Notes: generated by a model from the sequence alone, not told the origin. A DNA stretch of 64,000 bases from Thalassotalea sp. Sam97 (GCF_041379765.1 NZ_CP166919.1:2728001-2792000); one strand, 5' to 3'; counted from the first letter of the stretch, positions 35,301 to 43,174 are shown. A program made the numbers and translations.

Positions 35301-35529
35301 CTAACGCTTCTTCAACCTTAATGGTGATGCCTTCCTCAACTTCTTGCGGTGCGGCACCAGGGTAGACGGCACGATACTCAAGCCAGTGGATTTCGACTTG
35401 CGGAAAAAACTGTTTGCGAATGGTCCCCATGGTCAGCAAACCACCGATGATGATCACCGCCATTAATAAGTTAGCGGCAACCGGATTACGGGCAAACCAA
35501 GCAATGATGCCCTTATTTGTATCAATCAT
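32362..35529 (-). CDS. RND-family efflux transporter permease
   Basis: A 1055-residue inner-membrane proton-driven pump of the AcrB type. The N-terminal signature is IAWFARNPVAANLLMAVIII, and the proton-relay aspartates are in VLGIVVDDAIVMGE. Two large periplasmic loops and twelve membrane helices in two repeats are evident; the second repeat has FGLIAAAGVVVNDSLVMIDY. Start ATG overlaps the adaptor stop by one base (TAATG), so translation is coupled. No outer-membrane channel or regulator gene is adjacent. The substrate is unknown, and this subgroup is not clearly a multidrug pump. Confidence 0.92.
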   Translation of the reverse strand: MIDTNKGIIAWFARNPVAANLLMAVIIIGGLLTMGTIRKQFFPQVEIHWLEYRAVYPGAAPQEVEEGITIKVEEALESVQGIERMITYSGRNSSYGFIRVDDSYDPQIVLEEVKSQIDSISSFPAGMERPTVERIKMRQEVMYISLYGDMEQKQLKEFGRKIHDEIQQLPLVNISEYYSGLNYEIAIEVSKDKLREYDLSFTQVASAVRNWSRNMSAGTIKAENGYINLRVENQAYIGHEFENLPLISRADGSTVFLGEVATINDGFEDGIQYSKFNGENSVTFFIGAAADQSITDVAKVIKGYVERKQTQLPQGVKLETWVDMTGYLEQRLDMMMSNLLSGAVLVFLMLAIFLRVRLAFWVMMGLPVCFLGTLLLMPMSMIDVTINITSLFAFILVLGIVVDDAIVMGESAHAEIEKKGHSVDNVIRGVKRVAMPATFGVLTTIAAFMPLVLSDGQGAAWSQSIGFVVVLCLIFSLIESKLILPAHLARMKVTEPNLKNPLARMRLAIDNGLKGFVDNRYRHTLTTAVKYRYAVTCMFVALVLICAGLFESGVVRFIGQPKVPHDFPRINLEMNLDTSEQATLDAARAIERSLYQVDDQIEQEFGTRVISDMQVDLRSRTRAQVMVKLIEPELRPLNTFEIAERWRANMPMIAGVKSLDTQDNLFGNDRDDGDISFKLEASDDQQLLAASKELKAKLNSLVGVSDVNDSRMNTAKEVQFELKPLAYTLGLTLADVASQVSHSFYGIEAQRILRNSEEIKVMVRYPEQDRSSIAHVDDVMILLPNGGEVPLSEVANIIVTDGVSQIRRENGNRTINVWAKVDAMQAEPFKIAKDIRDNYIPTLLQKYPLVKSQLSGRIQQEIDSANTQTRDFIVSLLVIFSLLAIPLKSYSQPLIIMSVIPFGVIGAVGGHMLLGMDLSALSMFGLIAAAGVVVNDSLVMIDYINKAKQAGVRAKDAVVDAGCYRFRAILLTSLTTFIGLAPIMFFETSMQAKLVVPMAVSLGFGVLFATVVTLMLIPCLYIIVEDIKGKVGGLFKGRDKQQVVANPDANTAVSD

Positions 35530-36722
35530 TACTGGTCACCTTTCAGAGCAACTTGCGTGTCTGCCTCTGCTGTCTGCGTATCTTGCTCTGCACCGAGTAC
35601 GGATACTTTCATGCCATCAACAGGGAAATCGAGTGCTGAAGTGATGATCATATCGCCTTGCGTCAAACCGTCGGTAATAACCACTTTATCGCCTTGCTGA
35701 CGCAAAATATCAACGCTTTTATAACGTAAGGTATTATCGGCATCGATGGTGGCTACTTGCTGTTCATCGACTAAATGACGTGGGACTAGCACCGCGTTAT
35801 CAACCGCAACACCTTCAATAGTCGCGTTAACGTAGGTACCAAAACGAATCACAGGTTTGTTGCTCTCTAATGCATACGGATCAACAATTTCTGCGACAAG
35901 ATAATTCATACGAGATTGCTTATCAATCACGCCTTCGCTGCGAGCAATGCGCGCTTGCCAAGCCATATCTTTGCCCGACACTTGGCTCGTTAACAGGACA
36001 TTAGATCCTTTACCACTGTTTAGTAAAAACTGTAACTTTTGATCCGCAACCGGCAAACGAACTTCTGCGACATCAACGCTAAGTACATGGCCTAATTTAC
36101 TGCCGACGGTCACGAACGAGCCTAAACCGATATCGCGCGCTTCTATCATCGCATCGTATGGGGCGACAATTTTAGTGCGCTCGAGATTACGTTTAGCACG
36201 CTTAACCGCAGCCTCTGCAGCATCAACACGAGCCATTTCTTGCTCTAATTGTGGTTTACGCAAGCTTAAGTTGGTTGGCGAACTGGTTTTGATGCGTTGC
36301 CATTCTCGCTCGGCAACTTTACCACGGGCGATCTCTTGCTCAAGCGCGGCTTTGGCCGATGCCAGTGATGCTTGTGCATCCATCAAAGCTGCTTCGTAAT
36401 CGTTTGGATCAATTTGCGCTAACAACTGGCCTTTCGTTACAAACCCGCCGCGTACGAATACATCAGCAAGTTCAACGATTTGCCCTGATACTTGGGCAAC
36501 CAATTCGGTTTGGTATTTCGGTTCGACTAAACCGTACGAATCAACGTTTAAGGTTAACGGCTCTAACACAACATGCTGTACCGACACCAACGGTGTGGTA
36601 TCGACTTGTTTTTTCTCTTCAGGTGGCTTTTTCATTGCACTGAGTGCGGAAAATCCGCCCACACCGGCAAGTAAAATAGCAATAGGTAAAATAATCTGTT
36701 TTTTAGTGGCCACGATGCTCAC
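35529..36722 (-). CDS. RND efflux periplasmic adaptor (membrane-fusion protein)
   Basis: A 397-residue adaptor linking the RND pump to an outer-membrane channel. An N-terminal membrane anchor (IILPIAILLAGVGGFSAL) is followed by the barrel-sandwich hybrid (GQIVELADVFVRGGFVTKGQ, LLAQIDPNDYEAAL). A coiled-coil hairpin of about 100 residues rich in Ala, Glu and Lys comes next, then the beta-barrel. The start is GTG, with AGGGGGG directly upstream. A second GTG three codons in has the better spacing. The gene is the first of the two-gene operon. Confidence 0.9.
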   Translation of the reverse strand: MSIVATKKQIILPIAILLAGVGGFSALSAMKKPPEEKKQVDTTPLVSVQHVVLEPLTLNVDSYGLVEPKYQTELVAQVSGQIVELADVFVRGGFVTKGQLLAQIDPNDYEAALMDAQASLASAKAALEQEIARGKVAEREWQRIKTSSPTNLSLRKPQLEQEMARVDAAEAAVKRAKRNLERTKIVAPYDAMIEARDIGLGSFVTVGSKLGHVLSVDVAEVRLPVADQKLQFLLNSGKGSNVLLTSQVSGKDMAWQARIARSEGVIDKQSRMNYLVAEIVDPYALESNKPVIRFGTYVNATIEGVAVDNAVLVPRHLVDEQQVATIDADNTLRYKSVDILRQQGDKVVITDGLTQGDMIITSALDFPVDGMKVSVLGAEQDTQTAEADTQVALKGDQ

Positions 36723-37132
36723 TCCCCCCCTTATATTTTTCTAACTAGGATGTTAGCAAAGTGTTATCAATTTGAGTGTGTCAATATGTTACGAGTTATT
36801 ACAAGATGAAGATCTTTCATACACACAAAATAACATCCTTTCGATTAATGGTGCGGCGATGTGGTGTCGATAGTTGCAATTGCACGCTATTACGACGGTT
36901 AATAAAGCGCTACATCCTGGCTCATATTGCCGTTTCACGCGATTGATTTTATTGTTTATATGGCAACAACTGAAACTATACTAATACCTATTACACTAAG
37001 TTTGTGCCCAACTCAGAGTTAGGGCATAACTTAATGTGATTGGTATAAGTCTTGAGCGTCCAATATCAATATCATCACCACCTCAACCAAGGCGATGATA
37101 GTAAACTAAAAAATTACAGGTAGAAACTATTA
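36723..37132. other. Intergenic region upstream of the RND operon and TerB-like gene
   Basis: About 410 bases between divergent genes. The only structure seen is the palindromic repeat at 36980-37050. The rest is AT-rich and presumably holds the two promoters; no operator could be identified. Confidence 0.6.
36980..37050. repeat. Palindromic repeat, copy B (71 bp)
   Basis: An almost complete palindrome centred on base 37015 (AACTC-A-GAGTT). The left end ACTAATACC and right end GGTATAAGT are inverted, as are TTACACTAAG and CTTAATGTGA, and GCCC and GGGC. Its right arm contains, inverted, the same 21 bases found at 28152-28172. As RNA it would fold into one long hairpin in either direction. It looks like a non-autonomous mobile or REP-like element. 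Confidence 0.7.
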
Positions 37133-37591
37133 ATGATCAATAGAATTAGGGTCTTTTTTAAATCACTTCAAACAGATACGGTGATCAGTAGTGCCATGTC
37201 TATCGAAATTGCTACTGCCGTTTTATTATTGGAAGTGGTCCATGCCGATCAGCAAATACATGAAAATGAAAAAACACAAATGGTCACGTTATTACAACAG
37301 CATTTTGCATTGACCAAGGCCGATGTGGAAGAAATATTATCGCAGGCAGAAGATGAAGCGTTACATGCGCATGACCTATATAAATACACCTCATTAATCA
37401 ACGGCCAATTTGAACTAGCTGATCGCATAAAAATTGTCGAGATTCTTTGGCAGTTAGCCTATAGCGACGGCCACCTCGATGTTATCGAAGAGCATATAAT
37501 TCGTCGTATTGCCGATTTATTGCATCTACGTCACGGTGAGTACATCCAATGTAAGTTAAAAGTTCAGAATCAATTGGGCGAGCATTGTTAA
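37133..37591 (+). CDS. TerB-like (tellurite-resistance fold) protein
   Basis: A 152-residue all-helical cytosolic protein. The pattern IATAVLLLEVVHADQQIHENEK followed by KIVEILWQLAYSDGHLDVIEE gives two acidic helix-loop repeats, typical of the TerB/DjlA N-terminal fold that can bind metal or membranes. Stand-alone TerB-like proteins are widespread and mostly uncharacterised, so tellurite resistance should not be assumed. It is followed 50 bases later by the S1 RNA-binding protein gene. Confidence 0.82.
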   Translation: MINRIRVFFKSLQTDTVISSAMSIEIATAVLLLEVVHADQQIHENEKTQMVTLLQQHFALTKADVEEILSQAEDEALHAHDLYKYTSLINGQFELADRIKIVEILWQLAYSDGHLDVIEEHIIRRIADLLHLRHGEYIQCKLKVQNQLGEHC

Positions 37592-37641
37592 CTTAGGGTA
37601 CAATAACGCTCTTACCTATTTCAGTCGGCACAGGAACATTT

Positions 37642-38583
37642 ATGGCCACTATCGGCAAACGCAATTTACTTACTGTCATCAAATTAACCGATTTTGGTGC
37701 TTATCTCGATGCCGGTGAACTCGGAGAGGTATTATTACCAAAACGCTTTGTACAGCCTGAACATCAAGAAGGTGAACAAGTTGATGTGTTTATCTACTTC
37801 GATTCTAGCGATCGTTTGGTTGCAACCACTGAAATTGCCAAAGGTGAAGTCGATCAGTTTGTTAGCCTAAAATGTATTCAAACCAATAAAATGGGCGCGT
37901 TTTTAGATTGGGGCTTGAGTAAAGACTTGTTAGTCCCCTTTAATCAGCAAAAGCCAAGAATGGAAGAAGGCAAGTATTACTTGGTTAAAATCTACCAAGA
38001 TAAATATACTGACCGAATCGCTGCGACCAATAAAATCGACCGCTTTTTAGATATTTGGCCGACGAACTATGAAATTGGCGAGCGCGTTAACCTAACGATA
38101 GCTAACCGCACTGATTTAGGTGTTAAAGCCATTATCAACGACAAACACTGGGGACTGATTTTTGCCAGCGAAATATTTAAACCGTTGCGCTCAGGGATGA
38201 AAATAACTGGCTACGTTAAAAACGTGCGCCAAGACGGTCGTGTTGATTTAACCTTAAACCGTACGGGCATGAGCAAAATTAACGACTTTGCGCCACAGTT
38301 TATTGATTATCTCAACGCTCATAATGGTTTTTCTCATATCCACGATAAGAGCACACCAGAGCAAATTAACGACACCTTCGGGGTCAGTAAAAAAACTTTA
38401 AAAAGCACCATCGGCAACTTGCTAAAACAGGGAAAAGTTAGCGTTGAAGCAAACGGAGTGCGTTTGGTCGTTAATAGCAAAGCTAATGCGAAAAAGCCTG
38501 CAAACACGAAAACCCCTAGCAGTTCAAAAGCACAGCGCCAACCAACGCAAAAATCAGGCAGAAAGCCTGATAATAAACGCTAG
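37642..38583 (+). CDS. CvfB/YitL-type S1-like RNA-binding protein
   Basis: A 313-residue protein made of S1-like OB-fold modules and a C-terminal winged helix. The modules start near NLLTVIKLTDFGAYLDAGEL, then GAFLDWGLSKDLLVPF, then LGVKAIINDKHWGLIFASE, and the winged helix around TPEQINDTFGVSKKTLKSTI. This order matches CvfB of Staphylococcus and YitL of Bacillus, which bind RNA and influence gene expression. A basic Lys/Ser/Thr-rich tail follows after residue 285. GGAA lies before the ATG. Confidence 0.88.
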   Translation: MATIGKRNLLTVIKLTDFGAYLDAGELGEVLLPKRFVQPEHQEGEQVDVFIYFDSSDRLVATTEIAKGEVDQFVSLKCIQTNKMGAFLDWGLSKDLLVPFNQQKPRMEEGKYYLVKIYQDKYTDRIAATNKIDRFLDIWPTNYEIGERVNLTIANRTDLGVKAIINDKHWGLIFASEIFKPLRSGMKITGYVKNVRQDGRVDLTLNRTGMSKINDFAPQFIDYLNAHNGFSHIHDKSTPEQINDTFGVSKKTLKSTIGNLLKQGKVSVEANGVRLVVNSKANAKKPANTKTPSSSKAQRQPTQKSGRKPDNKR

Positions 38584-38627
38584 CTCATCACATCCTGTGT
38601 ACGACAGAAGTCATATGTTTTAACACA

Positions 38628-38659
38628 AAAAATGGAGGCGAATAGAAGCCTCCATTTTT
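38628..38659. terminator. Bidirectional terminator after the cvfB-like gene
   Basis: A perfect 12-bp stem AAAAATGGAGGC with an eight-base loop, ending in TTTTT on the plus strand and reading as AAAAATGG on the other. It lies 164 bases beyond the end of the zinc operon (minus strand) and can act for both. Confidence 0.85.
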
Positions 38660-38822
38660 ATAGATACCGACTTATCTTTATAAGTAATGATCTATCGTTT
38701 GCTCGCGTTAACACATACTCTAGGCTCTAGCTTCAACCTATACGTCCTAGTGTTAAGCGCCAGCTCTATTGCTTTTTAGCTCGATTATGTCGGTGATGTA
38801 TTCAATGGCTCTGTCTGTACAG

Positions 38823-39581
38823 TTACGCAGCTCTTACCAGTTTACTCACACTAACAAAGATAACGGCACAACACGCTAAGGCCCAAACGACACTTGCCCC
38901 AGAAGGGAGATCCCAAATCACTGATGCGGCTAACCCCACGACAAAGGCAGTCGCCCCCACTAGGTATGCCCATAGGTAACGATAACGGGTTAAATTTGTT
39001 GTGGCTAAAGCCGGGATAATCAAGCAACTGAATACCAAAAACACCCCAACCATCTGTACCGAACTGGTAATGATCAGCGCAAACATGAAATAAAACGCTT
39101 TGCCTTGCAACCAGTGTGGACGTAAAACAAAACATAACAATGCTGCCGCATACAACGCCATATGCGGGTACAGATCAGTAAAGGTGACCCATAGTATTTG
39201 CCCAGACAAAACTTGTTTAAGTAAGTCTGCGCCATGCGGGTCATTAGCGAGCAGTAAGAAAGCCCCCGTTGCCGAGAGAACGTACAAACAACCAATTAAT
39301 GCTTCTAAGTGTTGCCGTGCGTATTTTTCAAATACAGCAATCGCTCCCGCACCAACTAACGCAAAACTCACTGCAACCGAATATTGCGCCATAGGGATAT
39401 GATGAGCAATATCACTTGCTGCTACCATAACCGCACCTAGCCCAGCAACTTGAGCAATTGCTAGATCGATAAAAATAATCTCACGCTGCAGCACTTGAAA
39501 GCCAAGCGGAATGTGAGTAAGCAATACCAATAAACCGGCGACCAATGCAGGTAATAGTATATCCAACATGTCCAGTATCAC
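38823..39581 (-). CDS. Zinc/manganese-type ABC transporter permease (ZnuB-like)
   Basis: A 252-residue ABC-3 family permease with about eight membrane helices. Family landmarks are LLVLLTHIPLGFQVLQREIIF near the start, DLAIAQVAGLGAVM, and the EAA-like LSATGAFLLLANDPHG region. It is the last gene of the operon and receives metal from the upstream binding protein. The start is GTG at 39579-39581 with AGGG about seven bases upstream; an ATG four codons later is the alternative. No gene for the partner ATPase (ZnuC type) is present beside it, which is unusual. Confidence 0.88.
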   Translation of the reverse strand: MILDMLDILLPALVAGLLVLLTHIPLGFQVLQREIIFIDLAIAQVAGLGAVMVAASDIAHHIPMAQYSVAVSFALVGAGAIAVFEKYARQHLEALIGCLYVLSATGAFLLLANDPHGADLLKQVLSGQILWVTFTDLYPHMALYAAALLCFVLRPHWLQGKAFYFMFALIITSSVQMVGVFLVFSCLIIPALATTNLTRYRYLWAYLVGATAFVVGLAASVIWDLPSGASVVWALACCAVIFVSVSKLVRAA

Positions 39582-39598
39582 ATCACAACCCTACTCGA

Positions 39599-40540
39599 TC
39601 AATCACGAGATTCAATAGCATTTAACAGTAACTCGATATGGCTGTCCATTAAAGCGAATAGATCACTACTTTGTGAGTTGCCCCCAACCGTATAGGGTAA
39701 TTGCAGTGCCTTAATGGCAGACTTACTGGCAAGCCAGTTAGCACCTTTATCGTCATGATAAGCCGTGTAAACAATGGCGATAATATCTTCGCTCTTGGTT
39801 TGTGATAGCAACGACATTAAGTGACTCGTCGTCGGAGGTAACCCTGGTTTTGGTTCTAAATCAGCTACCTGTTCTATAGCCAAAAAGTCGAATAAGTAAC
39901 GAAACGACGAATGGTAGCCGATAACTTTACGTCCATGTAACGGTGTTGCTTGTTGTTGCCAACGTGCTATAGCCTGTTGCCAACGGCGCTGAAAATCATC
40001 AAACCTTTGCTGATAGACATCAGCATTTTCAGCATCAAGGCTTTGCATTTTTTCGGTAGTCGCTTTAGCGATCTGTAATAAACGATGCGGATCCAAATGT
40101 ACGTGAGGATTACCTGCCGCATGGACATCGCCCATAGACGCATCGACACGGTCCAGCACATCTAAGTTTTCAACCACATCTGATGCGAAAAGCACCCCTG
40201 AACCGTTTACCTTCACCGCACTGTTACCGGCCTTCATTTGCAACATCGGCAGCCAACCAATTTCTAAATCGGCACCAGCACAAATAAGTAAATCGGCTCT
40301 ACGTAATTTGGCGATAAGGCTTGGCCTAGCCTGTACAAAATGAGGATCCTGTTTGGCCGTTGTTGCACTATTGATGGTAATTAATTCACCACCGAGTTCA
40401 CGTACTAACGAAGCATATTCCGGCTCACAGGCAAATACGTTTAATGCCGCGCGAGCAGGCAACGCTAGCATCAAACATGCTGCTAGCGTCACGCTCAAAT
40501 ATTTGCCCCATTGGTTATGTTGCTTAGAATTGGTGTGCAC
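39599..40540 (-). CDS. ZnuA-type metal-binding periplasmic protein
   Basis: A 313-residue cluster A-I binding protein for Zn2+ or Mn2+. A signal peptide ends ARA (about 29-31) and the mature chain starts near LNVFACEPEYASLV. Probable metal ligands are H67 in DPHFVQARPS, H146/H148 in NPHVHLDPH and H210 in GYHSSFRYLFDF, with the later YHDDKG (261-266). Unlike E. coli ZnuA there is no His/Asp-rich loop; in this operon the His-rich segments are in the outer-membrane protein instead. The GTG start has AGGAG six bases upstream and overlaps the porin gene end by 17 bases. Confidence 0.88.
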   Translation of the reverse strand: MHTNSKQHNQWGKYLSVTLAACLMLALPARAALNVFACEPEYASLVRELGGELITINSATTAKQDPHFVQARPSLIAKLRRADLLICAGADLEIGWLPMLQMKAGNSAVKVNGSGVLFASDVVENLDVLDRVDASMGDVHAAGNPHVHLDPHRLLQIAKATTEKMQSLDAENADVYQQRFDDFQRRWQQAIARWQQQATPLHGRKVIGYHSSFRYLFDFLAIEQVADLEPKPGLPPTTSHLMSLLSQTKSEDIIAIVYTAYHDDKGANWLASKSAIKALQLPYTVGGNSQSSDLFALMDSHIELLLNAIESRD

Positions 40541-41786
40541 TATGATCTCCTAAGACCATCGAAAATTGCAGAGTCACTTGATTATCGGTTATCTCTTCAA
40601 CAGATTTATCTTGGTTAAATTGCCAACGTACCGTTGAGAAATGTGAATGGCGATATTCGACCATTGCTGTGGCAATGGATGGCCTAAAACCATCGGAATA
40701 AGGCGCATCAAAATCAACTTCAGAGTAACGCAATCCAGCAGCCCAGTTTGGACTAAATTGGTATACACCACTGACATAATAACCATGGTGTTCGCCATGC
40801 TGTTCATCATGATGCATATTTTCTGCTAGCATGCTTATTTCATCCGCATGAACGCCATGTTCTTCGTGCTCTTCATGATGGCCTAGCTCACCATCTTCTT
40901 TTACCCAAAAGTACTCAGCTGCAAATGTTAGATTTTGGTATTTGTAATTGCCATCAGGCGCCCATTTCCATACAAAATCAACTAAATAAGAGTCTTTTTT
41001 TCCGCTAAAGTCACAAGCACCGGCAATGAAATGCTCTTCGAGCCCTTCTTCGTGCTCATGCTCTGCTTCGTGTTCATCTTCATGAGCGTGATCTTCTTCA
41101 TGGCCATGGTCGTGTGCAGAACACGCACCTTTGTCATTATCAAAGCCTAAATACGATACCCCTAATTGCCAACTTTGTTCTTCATTGATATCGCCACCAG
41201 TTTTCACAAACAGCGACGTTGCGCCAACTCCGCTACCATCACTATACGCCGGCATTTGCCCGCCTTTGAATAATTCACTACCAATTTCTAAATATAGATC
41301 GGTTGGTGCCACCCATGACACTCGCACACCATCATCATAATAGTGATCATTTAAAAAGGCGCGATAGACCAATGGGCGATCGGCAAAACTGTCGGTATGC
41401 GCATGCTTGTTATTTAAATAACCAACATTTGATAAAAAGCGACCAACACGCAACGATAGACCATAATCTAGCCCTATGGTTTGCACAAACGCTTCTTCTA
41501 ATTCTATTTCGGTTGCGCCGTCATGCTCATCTAACACCAAGCTAACCTTACCGTAGAACATATCATCAATCGGAGCTGATAATGTCAGCTCAGTATGATC
41601 CACCCAAAAGCCTTGCTTTAACCCCGCGGCATGTTCATCAACCCCATAACCGGCAATTCCGTTAAACTCATCTCGCTCGGTATAGCCAACATTGATTACT
41701 GAGCTAATATTTATATTGTCCGCAGCGAACGTTGAAAATGACGTACTGGCTACCATTGTGGCAACCGCTAATTTTTTAATTTGCAT
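40524..41786 (-). CDS. Histidine-rich outer-membrane porin-like protein of the zinc operon
   Basis: A 420-residue outer-membrane protein with a signal peptide ending FSTFA (about 21) and many alternating beta-strands. It has a long His/Glu-rich loop at about 225-252, flanked by C222 and C258, and a second at about 303-334. These segments are made of HE, HD and EH repeats and are likely extracellular metal-collecting loops. The gene lies between a small Cys/His secreted protein and ZnuA/ZnuB-type genes behind a Zur-like site. A zinc-specific outer-membrane channel is the inferred role. GGTGG lies about ten bases before the ATG. Confidence 0.85.
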   Translation of the reverse strand: MQIKKLAVATMVASTSFSTFAADNINISSVINVGYTERDEFNGIAGYGVDEHAAGLKQGFWVDHTELTLSAPIDDMFYGKVSLVLDEHDGATEIELEEAFVQTIGLDYGLSLRVGRFLSNVGYLNNKHAHTDSFADRPLVYRAFLNDHYYDDGVRVSWVAPTDLYLEIGSELFKGGQMPAYSDGSGVGATSLFVKTGGDINEEQSWQLGVSYLGFDNDKGACSAHDHGHEEDHAHEDEHEAEHEHEEGLEEHFIAGACDFSGKKDSYLVDFVWKWAPDGNYKYQNLTFAAEYFWVKEDGELGHHEEHEEHGVHADEISMLAENMHHDEQHGEHHGYYVSGVYQFSPNWAAGLRYSEVDFDAPYSDGFRPSIATAMVEYRHSHFSTVRWQFNQDKSVEEITDNQVTLQFSMVLGDHSAHQF

Positions 41787-41846
41787 TGATAAATTTCCAC
41801 CTAAAAGTAACTGAAAAAATCAGTTAAAAACGACCTGTAAAATGAT

Positions 41847-42128
41847 TTAGTAACAGGAGGTTTGCGGTGGGGCACGCGGATTTGGCAAGCAAAGCGACGG
41901 TTTAATTGTCTCATGTTGCTTGGCATAGAGAGGGAGCGAAAAGACTACTTGAGAGATGCGATCAGCGTAATCATCAACAACGAAATCATCGTTAAGAACG
42001 CTCACATGACATAAATAACATAGCGTATCTTGATGTTTATAATCAAAGTGTTCGCCAAGATGATCTGCCTTAGCAAGCGGGATCAGCAACATTGCGATAA
42101 ATAAGCCTACGCTTAATACCGTTTTCAT
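41847..42128 (-). CDS. Small secreted Cys/His protein, putative zinc chaperone
   Basis: A 93-residue protein with a signal peptide ending LAKA (about 18-21). The mature part of about 72 residues has H23, H27, H32, C37, C40, H41 (CYLCH), then C80 and C92, and ends in a PRAPP-type tail. It resembles small periplasmic proteins annotated as zinc chaperones beside zinc ABC transporters in marine gammaproteobacteria; the assignment rests on context and ligand residues. The first gene of the operon. An earlier ATG at 42161 adds 11 residues to the front of the signal peptide. Confidence 0.72.
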   Translation of the reverse strand: MKTVLSVGLFIAMLLIPLAKADHLGEHFDYKHQDTLCYLCHVSVLNDDFVVDDYADRISQVVFSLPLYAKQHETIKPSLCLPNPRAPPQTSCY

Positions 42129-42212
42129 TGCCTGATTTGCTCTTATTTGCCGAATCATCATCCGTTAATATCGCTACTTGATAGGATGCGTTGTCTATCA
42201 CAACGCTTTTCA

Positions 42213-42234
42213 TTTTGTGACATTATAACAATTA
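42213..42234 (-). promoter_or_regulatory. Zur-box-like operator of the zinc operon
   Basis: On the minus strand the site contains TGTTATAATGTCACA, which lines up closely with the core of the E. coli znu Zur site (TGTTATAATATCACA). It lies upstream of the first gene start in the promoter zone. This supports repression of the four downstream genes when zinc is plentiful. The call is by pattern only. Confidence 0.7.
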
Positions 42235-42367
42235 CTCAACGCATTGCATCAATTAAATTTAATCACCACATTTGTTATTTTTTATCCAATCCCATAGAGT
42301 AAAAACAAACGGCCATGATCGGCATGAACTAGGAAATACATTGGTCATTAGCAAATGGAGAGCTGAT

Positions 42368-43174
42368 ATGGTTACCCTTGAGATTAAAAATACGATCGCT
42401 TTTGTCACACTTAATCGCCCTGACAAACTTAACGCCTTAAATATGCCAATGTTTAAGCAACTTGATAGCACGATTAAATCGTTACGTAAAAATCGGCAAG
42501 TTCGCGCGGTGATCGTTTCTGGCAGTGGGGCAAGTTTTTGTTCTGGTCTCGATATTAAAGCCATTATGAACTCGCCGAGTAACGTTATACGGTTGCTATT
42601 TAAATGGCTACCTTGGCAAGCAAACTTAGCACAACGTGTCAGTTATGGCTGGCGACAATTGCCCGTCCCAGTTATATTTGCTATCCACGGTCATTGCTAT
42701 GGCGGTGGCTTACAAATTGCCTTAGGTGGGGACTATCGAATTGCCAGTAGTGATGCCCACTTTTCGATTATGGAAGGTAAATGGGGATTAATCCCCGACA
42801 TGGCCGGTAATGCGCCTCTAAGTGAGCTGATGCCTTATGACCAAGCCCTTAAGCTCGCTATGACCGCTGATGTTATTGACGCGAAGCAAGCACGGTCATT
42901 TAATCTGATCAGTGAAGTTGCGAATAATCCACTACAACAGGCTATTGACCTAGCTAAGCGCTTAATCGAACGATCCCCCGACACCGTCGCTGCCAATAAA
43001 CGCCTGTACCGTCGGTGTTGGCATAGTGGCAAAGGTCGTTGGCTAATGCTAGAAAGTATTTACCAAATAAAAAACATGCTCGGTAAAAACATGAAAATTG
43101 CCATCAAGCGGCAACAACAAAAAGATGCAAAGCAAGAGGTTAGTGACGAATATCAACCCAGAATGCGCTGGTAG
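42368..43174 (+). CDS. Enoyl-CoA hydratase/isomerase (crotonase) family protein
   Basis: A 268-residue crotonase-fold protein. Typical segments are FVTLNRPDKLNALNMPMF, the oxyanion-hole motif in SGSGASFCSGLDIKAIM and HGHCYGGGLQIALGGDYRIA, then KWGLIPDMAGN. Crotonases act on acyl-CoA thioesters; the exact reaction is not evident. The open frame starts at 42272, but ATG 42368 has GGAG about 9 bases upstream and gives the family's natural N-terminus (MVTLEIKNTIAFV). The C-terminal tail is basic. The gene is convergent with dapA. Confidence 0.88.
   Translation: MVTLEIKNTIAFVTLNRPDKLNALNMPMFKQLDSTIKSLRKNRQVRAVIVSGSGASFCSGLDIKAIMNSPSNVIRLLFKWLPWQANLAQRVSYGWRQLPVPVIFAIHGHCYGGGLQIALGGDYRIASSDAHFSIMEGKWGLIPDMAGNAPLSELMPYDQALKLAMTADVIDAKQARSFNLISEVANNPLQQAIDLAKRLIERSPDTVAANKRLYRRCWHSGKGRWLMLESIYQIKNMLGKNMKIAIKRQQQKDAKQEVSDEYQPRMRW

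Noticed and set aside
40850..41110. Repeated CAT/TTC-rich stretches resembling a short tandem repeat
   Set aside because: They are the codons for the His/Glu-rich loops of the outer-membrane protein, irregular in order and in frame, not a tandem array.
42272..42367. N-terminal extension of the crotonase by 32 residues
   Set aside because: ATG 42368 has a clear GGAG and the usual family N-terminus; the extension does not resemble the family.
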